Part shown: one piece after another, positions 16,106 through 23,783 of the stretch
Position numbering within the stretch: the stretch's first letter is position 1
Layout: every line of letters starts with the position of its first letter
Source: Acidimicrobiaceae bacterium
GTDB lineage: Bacteria; Actinomycetota; Acidimicrobiia; Acidimicrobiales; Ilumatobacteraceae
Assembly: GCA_002698945.1 (NCBI GenBank)
Contig: NZZV01000196.1
Span: forward strand, 1 to 46,825
Length of the DNA stretch: 46,825 nucleotides
Reading direction: 5' to 3'
Made by a program: the position numbers and the translations under genes
Notes under the pieces: model-generated
What the model was told of the DNA's origin: nothing
The model's database searches: none
The model's input: only the letters and a program-made list of their open reading frames with translations

Positions 16106-17713
16106 TCAGCGCTCGAAGACGGGGGTGCCGGCGAGCCAGGTCTGGTCGACTCGGGCGTCGGGGACCTCGTTGCCGGCGATGCTCGTGATGTCGCGGTCGA
16201 GCACCACGACGTCGGCGATCTGGCCGACGGCGAGTCGGCCGGCATTGTCGTCGAAGGCCTGGTAGGCGCTGCCCTCGGTGTAGGCCTGCACCGCCTGCAG
16301 GATCGGCAGTCGCTCCTCCGGGAGCCAGCCGCCCACCGGTTCGCCCGCTGCGTTCTGGCGGGTCACCGCCACCGCCAACCCGTCGAGCGGGCGGTGCGAC
16401 GAGACCGGCCAGTCGGATCCGAAGCTGATCCGACCGCCGCCGGACGCGAGCGACGCAATCGGGTACTGGAGCGCCGACCGTTGCGGTCCGAGCCGCGGGA
16501 ACGTCAGGTCGAGCATGGCGTCGTCCCAACACGCCCACAGCGGCTCGAAGTTGGCGATCACACCGAGCGCCGCGAAGCGGGGCCGGTCGTCGGGGTGCAC
16601 CAGCTGGGTGTGGGCGATCACCGGGCGTCGGTCTCGTGCCCCGTTCTCGCGCTGTGCGTGCTCGATCGCGTCGAGCGACATGCGCACGCCGGCGTCGCCG
16701 ATCGCGTGGATGTGGATCTGGAAGCCGTCGGCGTCGAACGCCCGCACCGCCTCGGCCAGCCCGTCGGCGGACCAGTTCGGGAGGCCGCACGAGTGGGGTG
16801 CGTCCTCGTACGGCTCGAGGAGGAACCCGGTGCCGGCCTCGATCACCCCGTCGGCGAAGAACTTGATCGTGTTCGCCGTGACCAGTCCGGCGGTGTCGGG
16901 TGCGGCGGCCCGTCGTCGGCCGTCGATGAAGCCGTCGCGCTGGCGGCGCCAGCGCTCGGGGTCGGCGCGGAACGCGGCGTTGATCCGGCAGGACGCCACA
17001 CCGCTGCGTGCCCCGTCGAGGTACACGTCGAGTTCGTCGAGTCGCACCGAGGCATCCTGCGCCCACACGATGCCTTCGGCGCTGAGCGCGCGCATCGCCT
17101 CGACGAGCCCGCGGTCCTGCATCGGCCGGTCGATCGTCGGCATCACACCGTCGAACAGCCCGATCCCACCGAACTCGAGGAACATGCCGATCGGCTCGCC
17201 GTCGGCATCGCGGACGATCTCGCCGAGCGGCGGCTCGGCAGTGTCGCGGTCGATGCCGGCGGAGCGCATCGCGGCCGTGTTCGTCCAGACGGCGTGGTTG
17301 TCGGTGGGGAAGAGCGTCACGGGACGGTCGGGGCAGACGGCGTCGATCCACTCGGCCCGCCCGAACGCGTTCGGCAGGATCGACGGGTCGTAGCAGCGCC
17401 CGACGATCCAGCCCTCGTCCGCGTGGTCGTGGCGCCACGTGCGCAGCGCGTCGAGGGTGCCGTCGAGGGTGTGGATGCCGGTGAAGTCGAGTTCGAGTCG
17501 GTTGGTGCCGGCATGGAGCGGATGGGCGTGCCCGTCGCGGAACGCGGGGAGGAGCGGTCGACCTTCCAACTCGACGACCCGGTCGAAGGTGGAGGCCCAG
17601 GTGAGCGCATCGTCGCCGATCGCGACGATGCGACCGTCGGCGACGGCGAGGGAGCCGGTCGGAGCGCCGCCGAAGGTGATGATCGGTCCGCCCCGGAACA
17701 ACGTCGTGGTCAT
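16106..17713 (-). CDS. YtcJ-like metal-dependent amidohydrolase
   Basis: A 535-residue member of the amidohydrolase_3 group; these hydrolyse amide or formamide-like bonds of varied substrates. Metal-site motifs are intact: DGHAHPL (His62, His64), IKFFADGVIEAG with the probable metal-bridging Lys, HIHAIGD, HTQLVHPDD and GSDWPV (catalytic Asp). A C-terminal block (GRLAVGQIADVVVLDRDI) completes the composite beta-domain. It follows the DUF445 gene by 9 nt on the same strand, so the two are probably one operon. Exact substrate unknown. Confidence 0.88.
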   Translation of the reverse strand: MTTTLFRGGPIITFGGAPTGSLAVADGRIVAIGDDALTWASTFDRVVELEGRPLLPAFRDGHAHPLHAGTNRLELDFTGIHTLDGTLDALRTWRHDHADEGWIVGRCYDPSILPNAFGRAEWIDAVCPDRPVTLFPTDNHAVWTNTAAMRSAGIDRDTAEPPLGEIVRDADGEPIGMFLEFGGIGLFDGVMPTIDRPMQDRGLVEAMRALSAEGIVWAQDASVRLDELDVYLDGARSGVASCRINAAFRADPERWRRQRDGFIDGRRRAAAPDTAGLVTANTIKFFADGVIEAGTGFLLEPYEDAPHSCGLPNWSADGLAEAVRAFDADGFQIHIHAIGDAGVRMSLDAIEHAQRENGARDRRPVIAHTQLVHPDDRPRFAALGVIANFEPLWACWDDAMLDLTFPRLGPQRSALQYPIASLASGGGRISFGSDWPVSSHRPLDGLAVAVTRQNAAGEPVGGWLPEERLPILQAVQAYTEGSAYQAFDDNAGRLAVGQIADVVVLDRDITSIAGNEVPDARVDQTWLAGTPVFER

Positions 17714-17722
17714 GGCGATGTT

Positions 17723-18988
17723 CTACAGCAGTTCGGCGGCGGCGTGGATGACGACGCCGGCCAGTCCACCCACGAGGGTGCCGTTGATCCGGATGAACTG
17801 GAGATCACGGCCGACCTGCAGTTCCATGCGCCGGGCGGTCGACTCGCCGTCCCACCGTTCGACCGTCGATGCGATCAGGTCGCTGACCTCGCTCCGGTAG
17901 TGCTCGACCAGGTAGCCGAGTGCACGCTGGACCCAGTCGTCGACCTTGTGCTGCAGCTCCGGATCGGTCGACAGACGCTGACCGAGCTGCTGCAGGCTCG
18001 CCGTGGCTCGGATGCGGAGCTCGCTCGCCGGATCGTTGGCGGCGTCGATCAGGCTCTGCTTGGCGCCGAGCCACAGCGACTCGATCCAGGCCCGGAACTC
18101 AGGATGGTCGAGCAGCTCGGCCTTCAACTCCTCGCCCTTCGCCAGGAGCTCGGGATCGCGCTTCAGACGTTCGGCGAAGGCGACGACCCGCTCCTCGATC
18201 GAATGGCGCACCTCGTGATCGGCGTCGGCGCCGACGTCACCGATGAACGAACCGACGGCGGTGTAGATCTTGTCGAAGATGCGATCGTCGATCGGTTCGG
18301 GCACCCACCAGGGTGACTCCTGGTCGAGCCGATCGCGGAACGTCGCTCGGTTGTCGTCGAGGAAGCCGCCGAGCCCGACGAGCACTGCGTCGAGGAGACG
18401 CTGGTGGTGGCCGCCCTCGACGGTCAGGTCGATCGCCTTGCCGACGACCGGCGACACCGGCGTGTCGGCGATCCGCCGCCGGACGACGCCCTCGAGACCG
18501 TGTTGGACCTCGCGATCGTCGAGTACCTCGAGCGTGCCCTTCAGGGCGTCGCCCAACGCTTCGGATGCTTTGGCGGCGTTCTCGGGGCGGGCGAGCCACT
18601 CGCCGGTGCGTCGGCCGATCCCGGCCTGCTCGAGGCGCTCACCGAGCACTTCGGCGGTGAGGAAGTTCTCTTCGACGAAGGTGCCGAGGCTGCGTCCGAT
18701 CTGGTCCTTGCGTCGCGGGATGATCGCGGTGTGGGGGATCGGGAGGCGCAACGGGTGCCGGAACAGTGCCGTGACGGCGAACCAGTCGGCGAGGGCACCG
18801 ACCATGGCCGCTTCGGCGAAGGCCTTGACGTAGCCGACCCATCCCTCGCGGCCGTCGAGCGACGCCCAGACGAACACGATCGCCGCTGCGACGAGCAGCG
18901 ACAGTGCCACCAACTTCATGCGGCGGAGGTCGCGCGCCCGTGCGGCGTCGGCGAACGTCTCGCCGGTCGGGATCATCGTGGTCGACAT
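17723..18988 (-). CDS. DUF445 (YheB-like) membrane-anchored protein
   Basis: A 421-residue DUF445 protein: one or two N-terminal membrane helices (~25-45), then the family block AFAEAAMVGALADWFAVTALFRHPLRLPIPHTAIIPRRKDQIGR (split here at FR) and a long helical region, ending with a hydrophobic helix (NGTLVGGLAGVVIHAAAE). Family members are inner-membrane proteins of unknown function. The ATG at 18988 is 6 nt behind TATGGT (18995-19000); the 17-codon upstream extension would run through that box. Head of a two-gene unit with the amidohydrolase; divergent from the gene at 19033. Confidence 0.85.
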   Translation of the reverse strand: MSTTMIPTGETFADAARARDLRRMKLVALSLLVAAAIVFVWASLDGREGWVGYVKAFAEAAMVGALADWFAVTALFRHPLRLPIPHTAIIPRRKDQIGRSLGTFVEENFLTAEVLGERLEQAGIGRRTGEWLARPENAAKASEALGDALKGTLEVLDDREVQHGLEGVVRRRIADTPVSPVVGKAIDLTVEGGHHQRLLDAVLVGLGGFLDDNRATFRDRLDQESPWWVPEPIDDRIFDKIYTAVGSFIGDVGADADHEVRHSIEERVVAFAERLKRDPELLAKGEELKAELLDHPEFRAWIESLWLGAKQSLIDAANDPASELRIRATASLQQLGQRLSTDPELQHKVDDWVQRALGYLVEHYRSEVSDLIASTVERWDGESTARRMELQVGRDLQFIRINGTLVGGLAGVVIHAAAELL

Positions 18989-18994
18989 GCCCGG

Positions 18995-19000
18995 ACCATA
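18995..19000 (-). promoter_or_regulatory. -10 box TATGGT of the DUF445 gene
   Basis: TATGGT, 6 nt before ATG 18988. Together with TACCGT (19021-19026) it makes a compact divergent leaderless promoter pair in a 44-nt gap. Confidence 0.55.
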
Positions 19001-19020
19001 CCCAGGTGGTGGGGCCGGTC

Positions 19021-19026
19021 TACCGT
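19021..19026 (+). promoter_or_regulatory. -10 box TACCGT of the gene at 19033
   Basis: TACCGT, 6 nt before ATG 19033, facing TATGGT on the other strand. Confidence 0.55.
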
Positions 19027-19032
19027 GCACCC

Positions 19033-19617
19033 ATGACACGTCTCACCCCGCTCACCCGTGACCAGCTCGACGAGACCGGCGCCGCGATCTGGGACGGCCT
19101 CGTCGAGAGCCGCGGCGGCGCGTTCGGCCTGACCGGACCCGACGGTGCGCTGGTCGGCCCGTTCAACGCATTCGTGCACGCGCCCGACCTCGGCCGGAGG
19201 CTCTCGTCGCTCGGTGCACACCTCCGGTTCGGGACCTCGATCGATCGACGTCTGACCGAGGTCGCGATCTGTACGGTCGGCGCCCATTGGCACGCCGAGT
19301 TCGAGTTCTGGGCCCACGCGCCGATGGCGACGGAGCACGGTGTCGCCGAGCATGTGATCGACGCGCTGCGCGCCGGCACACGACCCGACTTCGAACGCGA
19401 CGACGAACGCATCGTGTACGACATCGTGAGCCAGTCGCTCACGAACCATCGCGTCGACGAGGCGACCTACGTCGAGGGTCGTGAACTGCTCGGCGAACAG
19501 GGGCTCGTCGAGCTGGTGTCGATCTCCGGCTACTACTGCCTGATCTCGCTGCTGCTCAACCTGTTCGACGTCGCCCTGCCCGACGATGCCGAACGAGCGT
19601 GGCCCGACCTGGCGTGA
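19033..19617 (+). CDS. Carboxymuconolactone decarboxylase-fold (AhpD-like) protein
   Basis: A 194-residue all-helical protein of the CMD/AhpD superfamily. The block LTEVAICTVGAHWHAEFEFWAHAPMATEHG (split here after HWHAEFEF) corresponds to the E-x-C-x-H active-site region, but the redox CxxC of AhpD is not there: only one Cys is in place, as in many 4-carboxymuconolactone decarboxylase-like proteins. A peroxidase role is therefore unlikely; decarboxylase or other proton-transfer chemistry fits better. Monocistronic with a leaderless promoter. It ends 15 nt before the convergent DsbA-family gene. Confidence 0.82.
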   Translation: MTRLTPLTRDQLDETGAAIWDGLVESRGGAFGLTGPDGALVGPFNAFVHAPDLGRRLSSLGAHLRFGTSIDRRLTEVAICTVGAHWHAEFEFWAHAPMATEHGVAEHVIDALRAGTRPDFERDDERIVYDIVSQSLTNHRVDEATYVEGRELLGEQGLVELVSISGYYCLISLLLNLFDVALPDDAERAWPDLA

Positions 19618-19632
19618 GCCTCGCAGAGTGGC

Positions 19633-20262
19633 TCAGACGTCGGGTCGGTCGCCCAACTCGGGTGACTCGGTGCGGGTGCGCTTGAGCTCCCAGAAGCCGG
19701 GCACGTCCATCATCGCGGTGAGGGCGTCCCAGAGCTTGAGGGAGAGGTCGCCGGGCGGCACCCGGGTGATGACCGGCCCGAAGTAGGCCTGTCGCTCGCC
19801 GTCGGCGTTGTCGAACGCGATGATCGGCGTACCGATGTCGTCGCCGGCGAGCTCGAGGCCGACGTCCATCCGACGACGGATCTCGTCATCCCAGCTGTCG
19901 TCGTCGGCAGCCTCGGCGAGCTTCGGGTCGAAGTCGAGGCGTTCGAGCATGGCGCCCAGGTCGGCAGTGTCGCGATCGCCGTCGTGATGCACCACGGTGC
20001 CGGCGAGGAGATACCAGCGCTGCACTGCAGCGTCGCCGTACTCGGAGCGAACGGCCTCCATGACGCGGAGCATCCGGTGCGTCGCGAAGACGGCCGCATA
20101 GTTCTCGGCGTCGGGCTCGATGTCGTTCTTGAACATCAGGCTGATCGGTTGCCAGACGACGTTCAGATCACGGTGCGGTGCAACTTCGTCGACGACCCAA
20201 CGGGCCGTCACCCAACACCATGGTCAAATCGGGTCGACCCAGAACTCAACATCGAGCGGCAT
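19633..20262 (-). CDS. DsbA-family oxidoreductase with in-frame TGA at the catalytic Cys: probable selenoprotein
   Basis: A 209-residue thioredoxin-fold protein resembling the mycothiol-dependent nitroreductase Rv2466c family. Read from ATG 20262 the N-terminus is MPLDVEFWVDPI-(TGA)-PWCWVTARW: family members have CPWC here, so TGA (20224-20226) replaces the first, nucleophilic Cys (residue 13) and Cys16 is kept. The frame is open for 196 codons after it. A SECIS-like hairpin follows at the right distance (20190-20210), and CAGACT (20270-20275) lies 7 nt before ATG 20262, supporting that start. Starting at GTG 20211 instead would delete the first strand and active site. Reading TGA as selenocysteine (UPWC) is inference. 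SelA/B/C/D are not in this window. Confidence 0.85.
20190..20210 (-). promoter_or_regulatory. Bacterial SECIS-like hairpin
   Basis: On the mRNA, 9 pairs (20210-20202 with 20198-20190, two of them G-U) close a 3-nt apical loop GUU (20201-20199). The loop starts 23 nt after the UGA and its first base is G, within the published criteria for bacterial SECIS elements (short apical loop, G in the first two positions, 16-37 nt from UGA). Confidence 0.7.
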
Positions 20263-20269
20263 GCATCCG

Positions 20270-20275
20270 AGTCTG
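20270..20275 (-). promoter_or_regulatory. -10-like box CAGACT of the TGA-containing gene
   Basis: CAGACT, 7 nt before ATG 20262. The distance is the same as for many other starts in the window and places the TGA inside the transcribed gene. Confidence 0.45.
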
Positions 20276-20337
20276 CCCCGGTCGGGCGCTCGTCACACCT
20301 CCGTCGGCTGGAAAGACGCCACGAAACACGACACGGA

Positions 20338-20343
20338 TAGCCT
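20338..20343 (+). promoter_or_regulatory. -10 box TAGCCT of rimO
   Basis: TAGCCT, 9 nt before ATG 20353. The same hexamer precedes the tRNA (23772) and carD (23861). Confidence 0.5.
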
Positions 20344-20352
20344 GGGGCCCTC

Positions 20353-21690
20353 ATGTCGCAGCGCTTCTACGTCGAGACGCTCGGCTGTCCCAAGAACCAG
20401 GTCGACTCCGACAAGCTCATCGGCACACTGCTCGCCGACGGGATGGAGGCGACCGACGACGCGGGACAGGCCGACCTGGTGGTGGTCAACACCTGCGCGT
20501 TCATCGACGACGCCCGTCGCGAGTCGATCGACACGATCCTCGCCCTGGAGGAGCGACGCCGTGACGGGGCACGTCTGGTCGTCACCGGCTGCATGGCCGA
20601 GCGGTACGGCGACGAGCTCGCGGCCGAGCTGCCGGAGATCGATCAGGTCGCCGGATTCGGTGTGCCGGTGCACACGCGATCACCTGCTGCTGGGGCGTCG
20701 GGCAAGAAGCTGATCCCGGTCTCCTCGGCCCCGCTGCCCGAACTCGATCTGCTCAACCTGCCACGGCCCACCTCGGTGTCGCCGTGGGCCTACGTGAAGA
20801 TCGCCGAAGGATGCGATCGATCGTGCGGGTTCTGTGCGATCCCGTCGTTCCGCGGGCCACAGCGCAGCCGCGACATCGACGCGATCCTGCGCGAGGTCGA
20901 CGAGTTGGGCGCCCGCGAGATCGTGCTCGTGGCGCAAGACCTCGCCGCCTACGGTCGCGACCGGCCCGACGAACTCGGCAACGGTTCGATCGTGCCACTG
21001 GTGAACGCCGTCGCGGAGCAGGCCGACTGGGTGCGGCTGCTCTACCTCTACCCGAGCGACCTCAACGACGGCCTGATCGACGCGATCTGCGCGACCGGTG
21101 TGCCGTACTTCGACCTGTCGCTGCAGCACGTCAGCAAGCCGCTCCTGCGTCGCATGCGTCGATGGGGCGACGGGCAGCGCTTCCTCGACAGCATCGCGAC
21201 CATCCGCGACCGGGAGCCCGACGCAGCGTTCCGGTCGAACTTCATCGTCGGCTACCCGGGCGAGACCGAGCGCGATCACGATCAGCTGCTCCGGTTCGTC
21301 GAGGAGGCGCAGCTCGACTGGTGCGGTTTCTTCGCCTACTCGCGCGAGGACGGCACGTACGCCGCCGACCTGGACGGTGCCGTCGACCCGGGGCTGATGC
21401 ACGAACGGCTGGCCGAGTTGCGTGAGTTGCAGGACGACATCACCGGCAGTCGGCGCGACGAGATGATCGGACGCACGGTCCGGGTCCTCGTCGACGAGGC
21501 GGGCGTGGCGAGGTCGGTCCGCGAGGCGCCCGAGATCGACGGCGTCGTGCATGTCGGGCATGATCTGACCGTGCGAGAATTCCACGACGTGGAGATCGTC
21601 GACGCACTCGGCCCCGACCTGGTGGCCGCCGGCGCGTCGGTCGACGAGGCGGATGGTGACGCCGCGCAGGATGCGGAGGTGGACGGCTGA
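20353..21690 (+). CDS. rimO: Ribosomal protein uS12 methylthiotransferase RimO
   Basis: Radical-SAM enzyme that adds a methylthio group to the beta-carbon of a conserved Asp of ribosomal protein S12. The 445 residues contain the UPF0004 domain with its three cluster cysteines (Cys12, Cys48, Cys80), the radical-SAM CxxxCxxC (Cys154, Cys158, Cys161) within the RimO-specific AEGCDRSCGFCAIPSFRG (split here at FC), the SREDGT motif, and a C-terminal TRAM domain. These features separate it from MiaB. The stop overlaps the pgsA start by 1 nt; the rimO-pgsA-cinA order is typical of actinobacteria. Confidence 0.96.
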   Translation: MSQRFYVETLGCPKNQVDSDKLIGTLLADGMEATDDAGQADLVVVNTCAFIDDARRESIDTILALEERRRDGARLVVTGCMAERYGDELAAELPEIDQVAGFGVPVHTRSPAAGASGKKLIPVSSAPLPELDLLNLPRPTSVSPWAYVKIAEGCDRSCGFCAIPSFRGPQRSRDIDAILREVDELGAREIVLVAQDLAAYGRDRPDELGNGSIVPLVNAVAEQADWVRLLYLYPSDLNDGLIDAICATGVPYFDLSLQHVSKPLLRRMRRWGDGQRFLDSIATIRDREPDAAFRSNFIVGYPGETERDHDQLLRFVEEAQLDWCGFFAYSREDGTYAADLDGAVDPGLMHERLAELRELQDDITGSRRDEMIGRTVRVLVDEAGVARSVREAPEIDGVVHVGHDLTVREFHDVEIVDALGPDLVAAGASVDEADGDAAQDAEVDG

Positions 21691-22256
21691 TGCCGGTCGC
21701 ACCCGACAAGCTCGCCACGTGGGCCAATTTGATCACGGTCGGCCGGATCGTCCTGTCGCCGGTCATGTTCCTCGTGATTCCCGATCACAACGAGGGGTCG
21801 TGGGTCGCGTTCCTGCTGTGGTTCGTGCTCTGCTCGAGCGACGGCATCGACGGGTACCTGGCCCGCCGCCACGGCACGACGACCTCGGGAGCGTTCCTCG
21901 ACCCACTCGCCGACAAGGTGCTGGTGCTCGGCGCGATGTTCACCCTGGTCACGACCGACATGTTCTGGATCGTGCCGGTCGCCATCATCGCCGCCCGCGA
22001 GTTCGTCATCAGCATCTACCGCACCTTCGTCGCCTCGAAGGGGATCTCGGTGCCGGCGAGCAAGCTCGCCAAGTACAAGACGCTGTTCCAGCAGTTGGCA
22101 GTCGGGTTCGCGCTGTGGCCGTGGTTCGCCGTCGACTACAAGTGGGTGTGGGTGTCGCTGCTCTGGATCGCCGTCGTCCTCTCGGTCGTCTCCGCCATCC
22201 AGTACTTCTGGTACTCCCGGGTCACCGAGAAGGCCCTCGCCGAATCCACCGCCTGA
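21690..22256 (+). CDS. pgsA: CDP-diacylglycerol-glycerol-3-phosphate 3-phosphatidyltransferase
   Basis: Membrane enzyme for phosphatidylglycerophosphate, the committed step to phosphatidylglycerol and cardiolipin. The 188 residues carry the full CDP-alcohol phosphotransferase motif DGxxDGxxARx(7)GxxxDxxxD (Asp51, Asp54, Gly55, Ala58, Arg59, Gly67, Asp71, Asp75) and about five membrane helices. Paralogues of the same fold make phosphatidylinositol phosphate or cardiolipin; the rimO-pgsA-cinA neighbourhood favours PgsA. Translationally coupled to rimO (TGATG). Palindrome R3 begins 13 nt after the stop. Confidence 0.93.
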   Translation: MPVAPDKLATWANLITVGRIVLSPVMFLVIPDHNEGSWVAFLLWFVLCSSDGIDGYLARRHGTTTSGAFLDPLADKVLVLGAMFTLVTTDMFWIVPVAIIAAREFVISIYRTFVASKGISVPASKLAKYKTLFQQLAVGFALWPWFAVDYKWVWVSLLWIAVVLSVVSAIQYFWYSRVTEKALAESTA

Positions 22257-22269
22257 CCTGTCTGTCGAT

Positions 22270-22353
22270 GTCGGATGGGGTCAGACCTCAACCGACCATC
22301 CGCGATCCTGTACCTCCGCCGAAGCGGTCGGTTGAGGTCTGACCCCATCCGAC
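22270..22353. repeat. Palindromic element R3
   Basis: Perfect 28-bp arms (22270-22297, 22326-22353; core GGGGTCAGACCTCAACCGACC) around 28 nt. The loop contains TCCTG (22306-22310) and CTCCGCCGA (22314-22322), both present in reverse orientation in R2. It follows pgsA by 13 nt. Confidence 0.85.
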
Positions 22354-22420
22354 CGTCATGCGATAGTGTACCTCCGCCGAAGCGGTCGGTTGAGGTCTGA
22401 CCCCATCCGACCGTCATGCG
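22310..22420 (+). repeat. Direct duplication of half of R3
   Basis: A 53-nt unit occurs twice, identical, at 22310-22362 and 22368-22420 (period 58): loop end, right arm and the flank GTCATGCG. The element therefore has one left arm and two right arms (second copy of the arm 22384-22411), so the left arm could pair with either. The second copy abuts the -10-like TAGACA of cinA (22422-22427). Confidence 0.85.
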
Positions 22421-22421
22421 G

Positions 22422-22427
22422 TAGACA
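22422..22427 (+). promoter_or_regulatory. Putative -10 box TAGACA of cinA
   Basis: TAGACA, 7 nt before ATG 22435, immediately behind the second R3 half-repeat. Any -35 would fall inside the repeat. Confidence 0.35.
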
Positions 22428-22434
22428 ATGCGGC

Positions 22435-23676
22435 ATGCGTTGTGATGTGGTGGCCGTGGGGACCGAGCTGCTGCTCGGGCAGATCATCGACTCGAACTCG
22501 GCGTGGATGGGCGGCGAGCTCGCCGCCCACGGATTCGATTCGCTGGTGCAGGTCAAGGTCGGCGACAACATCGACCGGATCGTGCTCCAGCTCGAACGGC
22601 GCCTGGCCGAGGCCGACGCCGTCATCATGTGCGGCGGGCTCGGACCCACCCACGACGACCTGACCCGCGAGGCGATCGCCCGCGTGATGGGGGTCGAGCT
22701 CGTGCTCGACGAGGCGCTCGGCGACGTCATCCGTGACATGTTCGCCAGCCGCGGTCGCCGCATGCCCGAGAACAACCTGCGCCAGGCGATGGTGCCGGCC
22801 GGCGCGACGATCATCCCGCAGACGCGAGGCACGGCGCCCGGGCTGATCTGTCCGGTGACGGTCGACGGTGTCGACAAGGTCGTCTTCGCCGTCCCGGGTG
22901 TGCCGCACGAGATGCACGACATGTTCCATCGCGGCATCATCCCCGAACTGCAGCGCCGGGCCGGGGAGCAGTTCGTGATCGCCAGCCGGGTGCTGCTCAC
23001 CTGGGGCGAGAGCGAGAGCGGCCTCAACGAGCGGCTGGACGACGTCATCGCCGAACTCGACGACGTCGGCAACCCGACGCTCGCATTCCTGGCGAGCGGC
23101 TGGAACGGCTTGAAGGTCCGCCTCACCGCCAAGGGAGCGGACGCGGTGGAGGCGGCGCGCCTCCTCGACCCGTGGGAGGAGCGGCTCCGGGGCGAACTCG
23201 GCGACCTCGTCTTCGGCACGGGTGACGAGACGATCGAGTCGGTCGTGCTCGATCTCATGCGTGAGCGCGGCTGGACCATCGGTTGCGCCGAGTCGGTCAC
23301 CGGCGGTCTGGTCGGGGGACGTATCACCGCGGTGTCCGGTTGCAGCGATGTGTTCCGCGGGTCGATCGTGTCGTACGCGAGCGAGGTCAAGTTCGACCTG
23401 CTCGGCGTCCCGGAGGGCCCGGTCGTGACGGAGGAGGCGGCGCTCGCCATGGCGCACGGTGCCCGCCGTGTGCTCGGCTGCGACGTCGCCCTCTCGCTCA
23501 CTGGAGTCGCCGGCCCTGGCACCCAGGACGGCCAACCGGCCGGCACCCTGTTCTGCGGCCTCGTCTGGCCGGACGGCGAAGCCACCGAGTACTTCCGCCT
23601 CCCCGGCCTCCGCGAACAGATGCGCCAGTTCAGCGTCATCAACTCCCTCAACTGGCTCCGCCGCACCCTGACGTGA
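22435..23676 (+). CDS. cinA: CinA family: NMN amidohydrolase / ADP-ribose pyrophosphatase-like
   Basis: Two-domain protein of 413 residues. The N-terminal COG1058/MoCF-like domain (1-170) has VGTELLLGQIIDSN and GGLGPTHDD; the C-terminal domain (~260-413) has CAESVTGGLVGGRITAVSG (NMN deamidase region) and VAGPGTQDGQPAGT. CinA proteins recycle pyridine nucleotides and are historically tied to competence. In many actinobacteria recA and recX follow; here palindrome R2, a tRNA and carD follow instead. The longer frame starting at 22366 lies in repeat DNA and is rejected. Confidence 0.95.
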   Translation: MRCDVVAVGTELLLGQIIDSNSAWMGGELAAHGFDSLVQVKVGDNIDRIVLQLERRLAEADAVIMCGGLGPTHDDLTREAIARVMGVELVLDEALGDVIRDMFASRGRRMPENNLRQAMVPAGATIIPQTRGTAPGLICPVTVDGVDKVVFAVPGVPHEMHDMFHRGIIPELQRRAGEQFVIASRVLLTWGESESGLNERLDDVIAELDDVGNPTLAFLASGWNGLKVRLTAKGADAVEAARLLDPWEERLRGELGDLVFGTGDETIESVVLDLMRERGWTIGCAESVTGGLVGGRITAVSGCSDVFRGSIVSYASEVKFDLLGVPEGPVVTEEAALAMAHGARRVLGCDVALSLTGVAGPGTQDGQPAGTLFCGLVWPDGEATEYFRLPGLREQMRQFSVINSLNWLRRTLT

Positions 23677-23680
23677 CCGG

Positions 23681-23763
23681 ACAGATGGTGTCGGATACCT
23701 CCCGTGCTGCGGCTCGGCGGAGGGCAGGACCTGCATGCACGGGAGGTATCCGACACCATCTGT
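23681..23763. repeat. Palindromic element R2
   Basis: Perfect 27-bp arms (23681-23707, 23737-23763; core GGTGTCGGATACCTCCCGTGC) around 29 nt. The arms are near-identical to R1; the loop carries TCGGCGGAG (23714-23722) and GACCTGCA (23728-23735). It starts 4 nt after the cinA stop and ends 8 nt before the tRNA -10 box, so it may both terminate cinA and form the upstream edge of the tRNA promoter. Confidence 0.85.
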
Positions 23764-23771
23764 GCTCGCAG

Positions 23772-23777
23772 TAGCCT
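23772..23777 (+). promoter_or_regulatory. -10 box TAGCCT of the tRNA gene
   Basis: TAGCCT ends 6 nt before the first base of the tRNA. A -35-like CCGACA (23750-23755, 16-bp spacing) lies inside the right arm of R2. Confidence 0.5.
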
Positions 23778-23783
23778 GGCGGC

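Noticed and set aside
19633-20211. DsbA-family gene starting at GTG 20211, a plain truncated protein
   Set aside because: It would lack the first strand and the whole active site, while the sequence upstream of the TGA still matches the family and carries a start and -10 box.
22310-22420. CRISPR-like direct repeats
   Set aside because: Only two 53-nt copies 5 nt apart, no spacers and no cas genes; they are part of palindrome R3.
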